A stretch of 64,000 nucleotides of DNA from Magnetococcales bacterium (GCA_015229045.1 JADGCJ010000006.1:1-64000), one strand, 5' to 3'; counted from the first letter of the stretch, positions 29,801 through 38,252 are shown. Translations and numbers: made by a program. Notes: a model not told the origin generated them from the sequence alone.

Positions 29801-29924
29801 TCAGGGCGTCGATGCGGGACGGCAGAAAAAAGTATTCATTATCCGGAGAGACCGGAAACGGATTGCGCTTCAGCCCGAGAAAATCAAGAAAGGCCTCCTT
29901 CTGCGCAACCATCTCTTGTCTCAT
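26814..29924 (-). CDS. Giant MshM/ExeA-like ATPase with coiled coil, peptidoglycan-binding and SPOR domains
   Basis: 1036 residues. The AAA+ ATPase of the ExeA/MshM type fills about 1-270 (RNPFPVSPD start, Walker A GEVGLGKTT, Walker B CAIIIDDAQN), then one transmembrane helix (about 287-307), then roughly 430 residues of Ala/Glu/Lys/Gln-rich heptad sequence, clearly a long coiled coil. A peptidoglycan-binding-1 domain follows (SGDDVRKLQEALANKGVY), a Pro-rich linker, and a C-terminal SPOR domain (VQWVVQVASFDES), which binds denuded glycan. Likely a cytoplasm-to-cell-wall anchor that helps place the pilus secretin. Far longer than ordinary MshM (about 280) or ExeA (about 550). Confidence 0.88.
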   Translation of the reverse strand: MRQEMVAQKEAFLDFLGLKRNPFPVSPDNEYFFLPSRIDALISEILHSIFTRKGFLVITGEVGLGKTTISQRILRLLDGEGVESALVFNTFLQGSDLLNEIVKDFGIATGDNTLQGRIEALNRFLMDRYAIGKNCAIIIDDAQNLSTESLELIRMISNLETNAEKLVQILLVGQPELIDKLNTHEMRQLKSRVVVHAEVRPLDREELKQYVYFKLSTAGSQGGVQISDRIFKVMHALTGGNPRRINNLMDRCLYGLFAYNTHRISRRLLMEVAAEVGFGMPKKPWKRWLTMGAGAAALTAALVWIVLHPGFLSQGLAVKSDTVSTELAKARLLQQNAEKEAAKARAAQEKAHAEELKAKAAQEASRAEIAQARLSQERAQLEVSQAQIREAQALTRVAQSKDGKEGQLFQDALAQARKIREEAEAKVSQSEKAMNLAQEEAKRQEELLRQSAAARQKGEQEGIRAQEELIKIKAAIQEQTKALTLAFAEQEKAQAETAEARKQEAQARAEAEARVKETAELTRQSREQEDKLNKAKELREKAEAEVSKARAEAAQAMAQVEDVKKNAQTVVAKMKQELAERETEWQKERRKSLEEIRSARAEAETKIADSGKRAGAMLAEFRQSYAVNTATPKGINQELYEKRLTELDKARQKAESAASGLRSEVEKALAKAEAAQQRAEELQKEYQKKQVGLTDDQVQSQLLELQKARQSAEAEAHGAKVQITAMQEQARHAQQMVGDVQSRLQAHKDNSDIVARIPPELLSFMVHYNLEQFAAAFSRGLKDGSLEAVEQKIARESGYRLVQLEQLPAGMDPKEYAIFPYTPDGGTKKYMLFWKPPFWMDVIYFSQSGDDVRKLQEALANKGVYTAPVDGIVGRYTLASLAHFQKNAGIPLTGRPDSATLFLLMRQSKVAASKPAEEKATPSPKPVRNPLPAASPPPAGGAVQDDGVQWVVQVASFDESADFNDVVKMLQNKGFRVFTSLIRSRETGKKWVTVRVGPVPTRDQAEILSKDLARYIRQERLILEYRPEASGMNGQG

Positions 29925-29956
29925 CCTCCTCGTATTGACTCCCGTCGGCCCATCTT

Positions 29957-30081
29957 ATTCCAATTCCAGATCAAGCGTCTGCTTCGCTGACTGCCTCACT
30001 CACTCCTCGCCGTACCCGACACGTACTGCCTCGTCGCTCACGCGTTGCCGCCTCGCATTCATCTTGATCTGGAATTGGAAT
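29957..30081. repeat. 125-bp hairpin element with perfect 19-bp inverted ends (MITE-like)
   Basis: ATTCCAATTCCAGATCAAG at 29957-29975 is the exact reverse complement of 30063-30081. Between them lie 87 bases with imperfect internal repeats (GACGAGGCAGTA / GAGTGAGGCAGT read on the minus strand) and no gene. It lies in the only large gap of the pilus operon. It looks like a non-autonomous mobile hairpin; no target duplication is obvious. Confidence 0.7.
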
Positions 30082-30186
30082 GACCTCATCAACCCGCACC
30101 GGAGACTGCACCGGCCAAGGCTTTCGTCCAGACGGCAGAAAACACCCCCTTAAACCGAAAACACTCTTCGCCAATCGACAACCGTC

Positions 30187-31338
30187 TCAGTTCAGGTACT
30201 GACGCAGATCCCGCAGCTGCCGATCGTTGGGGTAGCGACGCAGCAGCTCCTTCAGGCGCTCTTGCGCCTGGACGTTCTGGTTGGTTTTCATCTCCACGAT
30301 GACCATGTTCTTGGCGGCATCCAGGTCGTTTTTCCTGACCTTCAAAACCTCCTCAAGAAGGCTGCCGGCCTGGGCGTACTTGCCCTCCCGCATGTAGACA
30401 TAGGCCTGCATTTTCATGACGAAGGGATTGTTTTCTCCCTTCATGCCGGCCAGACTGTTCAAGCCGGCGTCCACATCTGCGGTATCCCCGGCGGCCAGGG
30501 CTCTCTTCATCTTGAAAACCGCATGGGCCGTTGCCACAGTTTTCTTTTTGATCTCTCCGGCGACAGCGCTCTCCTGGTTCCCATCGGCTCCGGGTGCATC
30601 CTTGGAGGCACCCTTCTGATTTTTTCCCTCTTGGCTGACGATCTTTTTCTCGGCAGATTCGCCGCGACGTTCGGATGCCCGTTTCTCGGTTGTGGCGGGA
30701 GTGGCTTCGGCCAGGGAGAGAGCTTTCTCTTTGGCTTCCGCTGGCTGTGGGGCCGTTTTCGCGGCAGGCAGCGTTCTGGTGTCAGGTTGTTCCCCGCTGA
30801 TTCCGCCCAGGATTTGTTCCAGGCGGGCCGCGTCGGCCTCCGACACGCCACCTTTGGCTTGTATTTTGCCCGGGGGCGAACCCGGCACGGCGCTTGCCGC
30901 GACCGCAGCGGATTCACTCCTGACCGTTCTCATGGTGTCGGCGACACCCGAAGAGGGAGGCACGGAAGCGGACGGCGAGGAAGAGACCGCAGTCGCGGGC
31001 GCCGATGGCAGAGAGTCCGCTATGGCCGTTGCGACTGGCGAAAGGGGAATGGGTGCGGAAGGCGCCTCCCTGGTCACGCTCCTGGCCGCCATCAGGGAAC
31101 TCTTTTGCCCTTCTCCACCACCCTCTGCGATATCCACCTTTCCCTGTTGCGTATACCAGTACCCGGCACCCAGACCGAGGACGATCACGGGAATGGCACC
31201 CAGGGTGACTTTGACAGCGACCGGCAATTCACCTTCACGTTCGTCCAGGGCCTGGCCAACCGGCACTCCTCTGCCCAGACCACCCGCTGTTGCGTCCGCC
31301 TTTTTCAACTTGCGCAAAGCCCGGTACATGACACTCAT
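30187..31338 (-). CDS. mshN: MshN-like TPR protein of the pilus operon
   Basis: 383 residues. A short cytoplasmic N-terminus (MSVMYRALRKLKKAD), one membrane helix (about 40-60), a long Ala/Ser/Pro/Glu-rich periplasmic linker (about 70-270) and C-terminal tetratricopeptide repeats (about 280-383). This matches the layout of MshN, and the MSVMYRALRKLKKAD start resembles MSHA-operon proteins. Its start overlaps mshL by 4 bp (ATGA). MshN identity rests on layout and context more than on sequence. Confidence 0.7.
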   Translation of the reverse strand: MSVMYRALRKLKKADATAGGLGRGVPVGQALDEREGELPVAVKVTLGAIPVIVLGLGAGYWYTQQGKVDIAEGGGEGQKSSLMAARSVTREAPSAPIPLSPVATAIADSLPSAPATAVSSSPSASVPPSSGVADTMRTVRSESAAVAASAVPGSPPGKIQAKGGVSEADAARLEQILGGISGEQPDTRTLPAAKTAPQPAEAKEKALSLAEATPATTEKRASERRGESAEKKIVSQEGKNQKGASKDAPGADGNQESAVAGEIKKKTVATAHAVFKMKRALAAGDTADVDAGLNSLAGMKGENNPFVMKMQAYVYMREGKYAQAGSLLEEVLKVRKNDLDAAKNMVIVEMKTNQNVQAQERLKELLRRYPNDRQLRDLRQYLN

Positions 31339-33044
31339 AGGACGTTCACCCGCAGCATGATGACCAATTCACTGACGACATCGCTCTCTCCGTTGGAGGT
31401 GAACAACCTGCCAAGCAGGGGGATCTCCGAGAGGAGGGGCACACCCGTCCGGACGGAGGAGCGCGACTTGTTGATCAACCCTCCCAGAATCACGGTGTCG
31501 TCGTTATCGATTTGCAGGGTGGTGCTCATCTCCTTCAAATCCACCTTGGGCAGGGTGATCCGCGTATCCGCTGCCGCAACCTCATTGCTCAGATCCACGT
31601 CGCTCTTGACCGGATGGATGGACAAGGTGATCTTTCCCTGGGCATTGATGAAGGGGACGATACCCACGACCAGCCCCTGAAAGACGGAGTCCGGCTGTAT
31701 ATCGACGGTCGCAGGTGTGGTCACCTGACCGTTCGTCACGACTGCCGGTGTTGTCTTGGTCTGTTTGACGAACGCCTGGGACTGGCCCACGCTGATCATG
31801 GAGGGTTGTCCATGCCGGGCGCGGATGGACGGGTTGGAGATGGTCTGGACATCCCCGTACTGTTTGAGCATGCTGAGGGCTGCTATCAGGGAGGTCTTGC
31901 CCACGTTTCTGCCAATGGTCAGGGCCATGCCCGAGGCCCCGGCAACCGCAGCCGATGCGCTGGTCGTGAGACCACTCATGGGGGACAACGAGACCTGTTG
32001 GTTGGGAGACTGTCCCGTCAAGGAGGGAGAAATGGTCTGGTTGAATCCCTGATTGATGAGAATGCCATTGCGCAAGGCGGCCCAATCGACACCTGTCTGG
32101 CTTTGGTCGTTCAGGCGCACCTCCATGATGCGTGCCTCGATCAGAATCTGCCGACCGACGATCTCTTTGAAGTCCTCCAGCAGCTTGGCTGACCGCCGCA
32201 CGGCCGAGGGTTTGGCCTTGACGTGAAGGAGACCCGACATCCGGTTCAGGTTGAAGGTGCCATCCTCTCCGATCGTTGATTTCAGGATGTTTTCGAGCTG
32301 CACATAGGGGTTGGTCTCTCCGGAATTGCCGGTCATGGCAAAGCTTCCGGTGATCCCTTTACCCGTCGTCGACCCGCCGCCGGCGCTTCCCATGACATCA
32401 CCGCCGGCGCTGAAGGTCGACTTGGCATTGGTTTCGAGAAAATCCACGTTGAAGGTGGCTTCCTGTTGGGGGTCTATCCGCAGGACATTATCCTCGATGC
32501 GGCCGTAGAGATCTGCCAGGTCGAGAACCTCCTTGAAAACAGTCGACGCCTCGACGTTGTGGAAACTCACGCTGATGACCGGCGGATCCTTGACCACTTC
32601 GGGATTGATCAGCAGGTTCATGTTGGTCATCTTGGCCAGGGCCTGGAAAATATGACGAATATCCTCCTTGTCCATCTCCAGGGAGACCATGATGTCGTCG
32701 AGAGGATTATACTCAGGCAACACGGGTTGAGGTTCAGGCGCCATGGAGACCTTTTTTTGCAGGTCGCGCCGCACCTCCTGTTGACGATTGGCCAGAGACT
32801 CCGATTCTTTCAGCAGGGTCTCGTGTGTTCCCCGGGCTGGCGCTCCGGAATAGAGGTGCCGCAAGTCGCGAAACAGCTCCATCTGACCTGACCGGAGCCC
32901 CTGATCCTTGGTTGCCAGCGCCTCATGGCTTGCTTGCAAAGGCGAGGTGGCATCCTGTTTGGTGTCCGGCACGGGCATGTTCTGGCATCCGACAACGAGC
33001 ATGGAACACGCAAACATGCCACTAATGACCCGCAAGTTTTTCAT
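31335..33044 (-). CDS. mshL: MSHA-type outer-membrane secretin MshL
   Basis: 569 residues. Lipoprotein signal with lipobox LVVGC (Cys20), an N-terminal domain with a secretin/TonB short domain (VSLEMDKEDIRHIFQALAKM), a Gly/Ser-rich insert (about 215-240), and the secretin core ending with DDTVILGGLINKSRSSVRTGVPLLSEIPLLGRLF, of which VPLLSEIPLLGRLF is the family hallmark. Forms the outer-membrane channel for the pilus. First gene of the mshL-N-M-E-G set; upstream mshIJK genes are not present. Confidence 0.93.
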   Translation of the reverse strand: MKNLRVISGMFACSMLVVGCQNMPVPDTKQDATSPLQASHEALATKDQGLRSGQMELFRDLRHLYSGAPARGTHETLLKESESLANRQQEVRRDLQKKVSMAPEPQPVLPEYNPLDDIMVSLEMDKEDIRHIFQALAKMTNMNLLINPEVVKDPPVISVSFHNVEASTVFKEVLDLADLYGRIEDNVLRIDPQQEATFNVDFLETNAKSTFSAGGDVMGSAGGGSTTGKGITGSFAMTGNSGETNPYVQLENILKSTIGEDGTFNLNRMSGLLHVKAKPSAVRRSAKLLEDFKEIVGRQILIEARIMEVRLNDQSQTGVDWAALRNGILINQGFNQTISPSLTGQSPNQQVSLSPMSGLTTSASAAVAGASGMALTIGRNVGKTSLIAALSMLKQYGDVQTISNPSIRARHGQPSMISVGQSQAFVKQTKTTPAVVTNGQVTTPATVDIQPDSVFQGLVVGIVPFINAQGKITLSIHPVKSDVDLSNEVAAADTRITLPKVDLKEMSTTLQIDNDDTVILGGLINKSRSSVRTGVPLLSEIPLLGRLFTSNGESDVVSELVIMLRVNVL

Positions 33045-33603
33045 AACCGGATTTCTCCCACTCTGGTCCCATATTCCAGGCCGGAAAGGACGAATTTTCT
33101 CAAAGAATCAACAAGATTTAGAAAGTCTGGACTCGAAGACAGCCGCACAGCCAGCGCCCGTGAGTCACGAAGTCGTCCTGGATTCATACCAACCAATCTC
33201 CCCATTCTACCCCAATTTTCCAACGAATAAAAATTATTTACCAAAAAAACCTCACTTCCTCTTCCATCTCGGCGGTGTTAAAGTCCCCCGGCTGTTGGAT
33301 CTTTCCGCGCCTGTGTCACTCCCGATCCTGGCTGCGGCGATCACGCAGTGATCCGCGTGACCGGGAAGGAGAAGGGAGGCTCCTTTCACCTGTGAAGACT
33401 GTGACGCTTTGACGGGGGCTCCTTGGCCAGAAGGGTTGCTCTTCTGCGTCCTGGGTGCTCCCTCTTCGGTAGTTCGTTCTAGCAACATTTGTTCCATGAT
33501 GATCAGGTCATCGTTCGGCTTCCGGTGGCGTCTCGATTTTCTCTGGTTGCGTTCTCTGTTCCGTCTCTCATGTGTGCAACAGGCCAGGTCTCCCCTTGCG
33601 ACC
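33045..33603. other. Divergent intergenic region between mshL and rfbB
   Basis: About 560 bp separating two divergently transcribed genes; it should hold both promoters. An AT-rich segment at about 33215-33250 is the likeliest promoter area for mshL. No credible gene; the frame running from 33409 into rfbB shows no dehydratase similarity before 33604. One stretch (GACGCTTTGACGGGGGCTCC near 33402) faintly recalls repeat R2. Confidence 0.5.
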
Positions 33604-34632
33604 ATGAACCTCTCTCCCTTTTCCTTTCAGCCGTCGGTCATGCTCGTAACCGGCGGGGCCGGGTTCATCGGTGCCGGTTTCATTCACTACATCCAGGCGC
33701 GGGATGCGTCCGTTCGCATCATCAATCTTGACTTGCTGACCTACGCAGGGTCGTTGGACAATCTGGCCGGTCTTCCTCGTCCCGACCGGCACGTCTTTGT
33801 CGAGGGGGATATAGCCGATCGTCCCCTCGTGGAGCAGCTCTTGCGCGACTACGCCGTGGACACCGTGGTCCATTTCGCCGCCGAGAGCCACGTCGACCGC
33901 TCGATCTCGGGGCCGGGCGCCTTCGTCCACACCAATCTGGTGGGAACCTGGACCCTCCTGGAAACCTCCCGCCTTTGTTGGGCCGAAAGAGGCATGGTCG
34001 CTCAAGACCAGGTCCGTTTCCATCATGTGTCGACCGACGAGGTTTACGGCTCCTTGAAGACCGGCGAGGCTCCCTTTCGCGAAACAACGCCCTACCGTCC
34101 CAACTCTCCCTACTCGGCATGCAAAGCCGGGGCCGACCATCTCGTCCGGGCCTATTTTCACACCTATGGCCTGCCCACCACGCAGAGCAATTGTTCCAAC
34201 AACTACGGCCCGCGTCAACACCCCGAGAAGCTGCTGCCGACCGTGATCCGGGCCTGTCTGCGGGGAGAGGCGATCCCGGTCTATGGTGTCGGCGGCAACG
34301 TTCGGGACTGGCTGCATGTCGATGACCATTGTCGGGCCATCGACACCATACTGAGGAGGGCACTCCCGGGGAGCGTCTACAATATCGGTGCCAACAATGA
34401 GTGGAACAACCTGGACCTGGTGAAAAAGGTTTGCTCGATCATGGACCGCGTCGCACCGACGGGCGCACCCCATGCCCGTCTGATCACCTTCATCACCGAC
34501 CGTCCGGGTCATGATTGGCGCTACGCGCTCGATGCCAGTCAGATTGGCAGCGATCTGGGCTGGTATCCCCGGATCGATTTTGACCAGGGTCTGGAAGAGA
34601 GCATCCTCTGGTACTGTCGGCAAAAGGCTTGA
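33604..34632 (+). CDS. rfbB: dTDP-glucose 4,6-dehydratase
   Basis: 342 residues; converts dTDP-glucose to dTDP-4-keto-6-deoxyglucose for rhamnose or amino-sugar synthesis in surface polysaccharide. NAD-binding GGAGFIGAGFI, catalytic STDEVYG (Thr-Asp-Glu) and YSACK (Tyr-x3-Lys) are present, as is NNYGPRQHPEKLLP typical of RmlB. Start at 33604 or ATG 33640; both lie just ahead of the Rossmann strand. Other rml genes are absent nearby. Followed 44 bp later by waaA. Confidence 0.92.
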   Translation: MNLSPFSFQPSVMLVTGGAGFIGAGFIHYIQARDASVRIINLDLLTYAGSLDNLAGLPRPDRHVFVEGDIADRPLVEQLLRDYAVDTVVHFAAESHVDRSISGPGAFVHTNLVGTWTLLETSRLCWAERGMVAQDQVRFHHVSTDEVYGSLKTGEAPFRETTPYRPNSPYSACKAGADHLVRAYFHTYGLPTTQSNCSNNYGPRQHPEKLLPTVIRACLRGEAIPVYGVGGNVRDWLHVDDHCRAIDTILRRALPGSVYNIGANNEWNNLDLVKKVCSIMDRVAPTGAPHARLITFITDRPGHDWRYALDASQIGSDLGWYPRIDFDQGLEESILWYCRQKA

Positions 34633-34676
34633 TACAACGCTGTTTATTGAGTTGACACTATCAGGCGGGGGGCAGT

Positions 34677-36059
34677 GTGCAGATTCCGGACAAGTTGCTG
34701 TATGGCCTCTACACCGGCCTCATCTCCCTGGCTGGTCTTGGTTGTCTGCCTCTCTGGACCGTGCGGACACGAACCCTGACCAAATACCGGGGAACCCTGC
34801 GCCAACGTTTTGGACACCTTCCGGAGGCCATGCGCCAGGATCTGGCCGACCACCCCTGTTTCTGGGTGCATGCCGTCTCTGTGGGTGAGGCGCTTGCCGC
34901 ACAGGGCCTGGTCGAGGGGTTGCGCCGTACTTTTCCCCATTTGCGCCTCATTGTCTCCACCGTGACAAAAACCGGCCAGCAGGTGGTGCGCGAACGTTTT
35001 ACCCACGTTGATCATCTCATCTATCTTCCCCTGGATCTCCCCTGGATCGTCCGGCGTGTTGTTCGTCACATGCGTCCGCGCTTTGTCATCGTCATGGAAA
35101 CAGAATTGTGGCCGAACCTGTTTCACACCTTGGAACGGGCCTCCATTCCCCTCATCGTGGTCAATGGTCGTCTCTCTCCCCAATCTTTTGCGCGTTACCG
35201 GCGTGTACGTTGGGCCATGGGGCGTTTTTTGCGGCCGGTCCACCTTTTTTGCATGCAATCGTCTGGCGATGCCGATCGTTTGCAACAGATTCACCCCCGG
35301 ACATGGCGATCTCCCGAGGAGCTGGTCCGTCAGGATCGATCCAGGCCGGATCCGCTGTTGGCACAACGCATTCTCGTCACCGGGAATCTTAAATATGATC
35401 AGGCCTTGCGTTTGCCGGAACCGGCGGCCATGGCTGCCTTGACGCAACGCATCGGGCAGACACAGGCGGTGCCTGTCTGGCTGGCGGCCAGTACCCATCC
35501 GGGCGAAGAGGGCATCATTTTGGATGTTTTTGTCAGATTGAGGCAGAAAATCGACGATGTGCGCCTGATTCTCGTTCCCCGCCACCCCGACAGAAGTGCC
35601 GAGGTCAGGGCACTGGCTGCGCGATGCGGCATCCCTTGTCGCCTGTTCAGTCACATGCAGGGCAATTGGAGCGAACCGTTGCTCCTGGTGGACGAAATAG
35701 GCTGGCTGACGCGTCTGTATGGCCTGGCCCGGATTGTTTTTGTCGGTGGCAGTCTCATTCCTCATGGGGGACAAAATTTTTTGGAACCGGCTGCCTGGGG
35801 TATTCCGCCCATTTTTGGCCCGCATGTGTTCAATTTTCGGGATGCTGCCCGGCAGATTCTGGAGGCACAGGCTGCTTTTCAGGTCACGGATGCGACCTCA
35901 CTCGAACAAATTTCCCTGGAGCTGTTGCAAAATCCACGTAAGCGTCAGGAAACCGGCCAGCGTGCCAAAAATTATGTCATGACCCAGACGGGTGCCCTGG
36001 ATCGTACCCTGCAAGCCATCGTCGCCACTCTTTCCCGGCAAAACCATGGCCTGGTTTGA
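34677..36059 (+). CDS. waaA: 3-deoxy-D-manno-octulosonic acid (Kdo) transferase
   Basis: 460-residue family GT30 transferase adding Kdo to the lipid A precursor at the inner membrane. A hydrophobic N-terminal anchor (LLYGLYTGLISLAGLGCLPL), the catalytic segment HAVSVGEALAAQGLVEGL, METELWPN and GGSLIPHGGQNFLEPAAWG are characteristic. The start is a GTG at 34677 preceded by a G-rich ribosome-binding stretch. Its end overlaps lpxK by 14 bp, a common lipid A gene pair. Confidence 0.94.
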   Translation: MQIPDKLLYGLYTGLISLAGLGCLPLWTVRTRTLTKYRGTLRQRFGHLPEAMRQDLADHPCFWVHAVSVGEALAAQGLVEGLRRTFPHLRLIVSTVTKTGQQVVRERFTHVDHLIYLPLDLPWIVRRVVRHMRPRFVIVMETELWPNLFHTLERASIPLIVVNGRLSPQSFARYRRVRWAMGRFLRPVHLFCMQSSGDADRLQQIHPRTWRSPEELVRQDRSRPDPLLAQRILVTGNLKYDQALRLPEPAAMAALTQRIGQTQAVPVWLAASTHPGEEGIILDVFVRLRQKIDDVRLILVPRHPDRSAEVRALAARCGIPCRLFSHMQGNWSEPLLLVDEIGWLTRLYGLARIVFVGGSLIPHGGQNFLEPAAWGIPPIFGPHVFNFRDAARQILEAQAAFQVTDATSLEQISLELLQNPRKRQETGQRAKNYVMTQTGALDRTLQAIVATLSRQNHGLV

Positions 36060-37203
36060 TGACCTGGTCTCTCTCCTGGATGGCAGTCGTCGATCCATGA
36101 CGCGGCGGGAGTGGCTGCTGCTGCATCTTTTGCGACCTTGGGGCTGGTCGTATGGGTCCGTGCAAGCCTTGCGTGCGCACGCTTACGCCCGTCGATGGCT
36201 CGACGCTTTTCGGGCGCCGGTGCCGGTGATCAGTGTCGGCAACCTCACCAGCGGTGGTACCGGCAAGACCCCCATGGTTCTGTGGCTTGCCAGAGAGATT
36301 CTCGCCATGGGGTATTGCCCGGTCATTGTCAGCCGGGGGTATGGTCAGCGTTCCCGCGCGCCTGTCACCGTGGTCGCCGATCCTGATGGAGTGCGCACCT
36401 TGCCGCCCCTGGCCGCCGATGAGGCCTCTCTCCTGGCGCGACGCCTGCCCGGAACGGTTGTTCTCACGGGTCCGGAGCGGCGTCTTCTCATGCAATTCGC
36501 CCTCCGGAACTACCCCTGTGATGTCATCCTCATGGACGATGGTTTCCAGCATCTCCAGGTGGTGCGGGATCTCGATCTGGTTCTTTTGGATGCTGCGCGC
36601 CCCTGGGGCAACGGACACCCCCTGCCGGCGGGCATTCTGCGGGAGTTTCCCGAGGCCTTGCGGCGTTGTGATGGATTGATCCTTACCCGTGCGGATTGTG
36701 CGCAGGCACCGGAGCGGTTGCAACAAGAGCTGGCGACCCTCTTTCCTGACAAACCCAGCGCCCTGGCTCACCACAAACCCGGACGATGGACTCTTGCCGG
36801 CACGGAGAGAGCGTTTCCCCTGGAAGAGTTGCGTCCCCTGCTGCTGCAACCTTTTTGTGGTCTCGCCAGACCCGACACCTTCCGCCTGACCCTCGACCGC
36901 CTGGGCATGACGACCCTGCCCCTGAAATCATTCTCAGATCATCATCTTTTTCGGGCCGGGGAGCTGGCGCATCTGGTTCGCAGCGCTGTCCGGGAGGGTG
37001 CCCAAGCCCTGGTGTGTACCGAAAAGGATGCCGTCAAGATCGATCCGGCCTGGACGACTCCACTGCCGCTGTATTTTTTGGCGATGGAGATTGACTTTCC
37101 CGCCGATCCTCTCTGGTTGCGGGAGCGGGTGCGGGGGTTGCTCTGTGGCGAAGAGCGGCCAGTGGGCGCCGATCAGGGGTTGGCAGCCGACTTGCCGGCG
37201 TGA
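36046..37203 (+). CDS. lpxK: Tetraacyldisaccharide 4'-kinase LpxK
   Basis: 385 residues; phosphorylates the 4' position of the lipid A disaccharide. P-loop GNLTSGGTGKTPMV, then VIVSRGYGQRSR, DVILMDDGFQHLQ and LVLLDAARPWGNGHPLPAG, all family hallmarks. Start at 36046 (MAWFDDL), inside the waaA 3' end, implying coupled translation. Its 3' end overlaps the opposing DUF3124 gene by 31 bp. Confidence 0.95.
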   Translation: MAWFDDLVSLLDGSRRSMTRREWLLLHLLRPWGWSYGSVQALRAHAYARRWLDAFRAPVPVISVGNLTSGGTGKTPMVLWLAREILAMGYCPVIVSRGYGQRSRAPVTVVADPDGVRTLPPLAADEASLLARRLPGTVVLTGPERRLLMQFALRNYPCDVILMDDGFQHLQVVRDLDLVLLDAARPWGNGHPLPAGILREFPEALRRCDGLILTRADCAQAPERLQQELATLFPDKPSALAHHKPGRWTLAGTERAFPLEELRPLLLQPFCGLARPDTFRLTLDRLGMTTLPLKSFSDHHLFRAGELAHLVRSAVREGAQALVCTEKDAVKIDPAWTTPLPLYFLAMEIDFPADPLWLRERVRGLLCGEERPVGADQGLAADLPA

Positions 37204-37703
37204 ACGACCTGTCCCCGGCTGATGAAGGATTGTCCCTTCGTTCCCCAGTGATAGACATGCACCGTCTCCAGGATGGGTTGGTTGATCGGCTGGGCGGCCC
37301 GCCACTCCACGATGAAATTGGCACCCGTCCCACCCTGGTCGTCCAGGTTTTCCACAAAAAAGTCCATCGAGGCGAGGCGTGGCAGGGGCAACGGCGTCTT
37401 GATGTATTCGCGGAGCAGACGACCGACCGTGTCGTAATACCGCACCGAGGTGATGGTCAGGGAGTGGTTCAGATCGACGTTGCGCACGCTCAGCATGGAG
37501 GAGAGCAGGACCTTTTCCGGCTCACCTTTTCGATCCACGTTGCCGTGCGACACCGAAGAGTAGACCGGCACATAGACCGTCTGTCCCGCGGAGAGAGGGG
37601 GTTGTTCCAACGCTCCGGCCGACGGGGAGAAAACGAGCAGCGCACAAGCCAGCATCCATCGGGAAAGGAGGGAAAGAGAGGACGATCCGTTCAAACCAGT
37701 CAT
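37173..37703 (-). CDS. DUF3124 exported protein
   Basis: 176 residues with an N-terminal signal peptide (WMLACALLVFSPSAGALE). The rest matches DUF3124: GQTVYVPVYSSVSHG, SSMLSVRNVDLNHSLTITSVRYYDT and GANFIVEWRA. Probably a periplasmic beta-sandwich protein; function unknown. It converges on lpxK with overlapping coding ends. Confidence 0.8.
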   Translation of the reverse strand: MTGLNGSSSLSLLSRWMLACALLVFSPSAGALEQPPLSAGQTVYVPVYSSVSHGNVDRKGEPEKVLLSSMLSVRNVDLNHSLTITSVRYYDTVGRLLREYIKTPLPLPRLASMDFFVENLDDQGGTGANFIVEWRAAQPINQPILETVHVYHWGTKGQSFISRGQVVHAGKSAANP

Positions 37704-37914
37704 AGGTCACCTTGAGGCTCAGGCCATGGAAGAGACTGTGAAGAGACCGGGAAGGTTGCCAGAGATGGAAAAAAGGTGTCAAGAACAATCCTTGTCAATC
37801 CACTTCCGAGTTGGAGGGTTGCCAGCCTGTTTGATGGGCCATGCGGGCCAGCATGCGGGGGCTGAGTTGCCTTCATTGGCCTGCTGCGCGATCAACCTTG
37901 CCAAGGAAACTCCG

Positions 37915-37946
37915 TATAATGGCAGTTCTTGTCATTTCATGCCATT
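37915..37946 (+). promoter_or_regulatory. Candidate parDE promoter with overlapping operator
   Basis: A perfect -10 hexamer TATAAT (37915-37920) overlaps the left arm of an inverted repeat, AATGGCA (37918-37924) / TGCCATT (37940-37946), about 45 bp before parD. This would suit autorepression by the ParD-ParE complex. No good -35 box is visible. Confidence 0.4.
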
Positions 37947-37991
37947 TGCAGCAACATGTTCGCCATAATCAGCCAATGAGGAGGGGCATCA

Positions 37992-38252
37992 ATGCAAAGC
38001 ATGAACATCTCCCTGCCTGAATCTTTGAAGCGGTTCGTGGATGGGCAAGTTGCTCAGGGGCATTACAGCAGTATCAGCGAGTATGTACGGGAGTTGATTC
38101 GTGCTGACGAAAAGCGCAAAGCCGAAAATGAGCTTGAGGCCCAGTTGTTGGAGGGGATCAACAGCCATGAGAGCGAATATGACGTGGCGGAGTGGAATGC
38201 CCTGCGCAAAGAGGCACTTGCCCTTCTGGAATCCAGAAGGGCAAGGCGTTGA
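37992..38252 (+). CDS. parD: ParD-type antitoxin
   Basis: 86 residues. The N-terminal ribbon-helix-helix (MNISLPESLKRFVDGQV...YSSISEYVRELIRADE) binds DNA and the C-terminal tail (EWNALRKEALALL) should wrap the toxin. GAGGAGGGG lies 6 bases before the ATG. Its stop overlaps the parE start by one base (TGATG), the usual coupling for type II pairs. Confidence 0.9.
   Translation: MQSMNISLPESLKRFVDGQVAQGHYSSISEYVRELIRADEKRKAENELEAQLLEGINSHESEYDVAEWNALRKEALALLESRRARR

Noticed and set aside
29971..30174. A 67-codon minus-strand open frame over the hairpin element
   Set aside because: It reads through the inverted repeat and has no ribosome-binding site or family; explained by the element.
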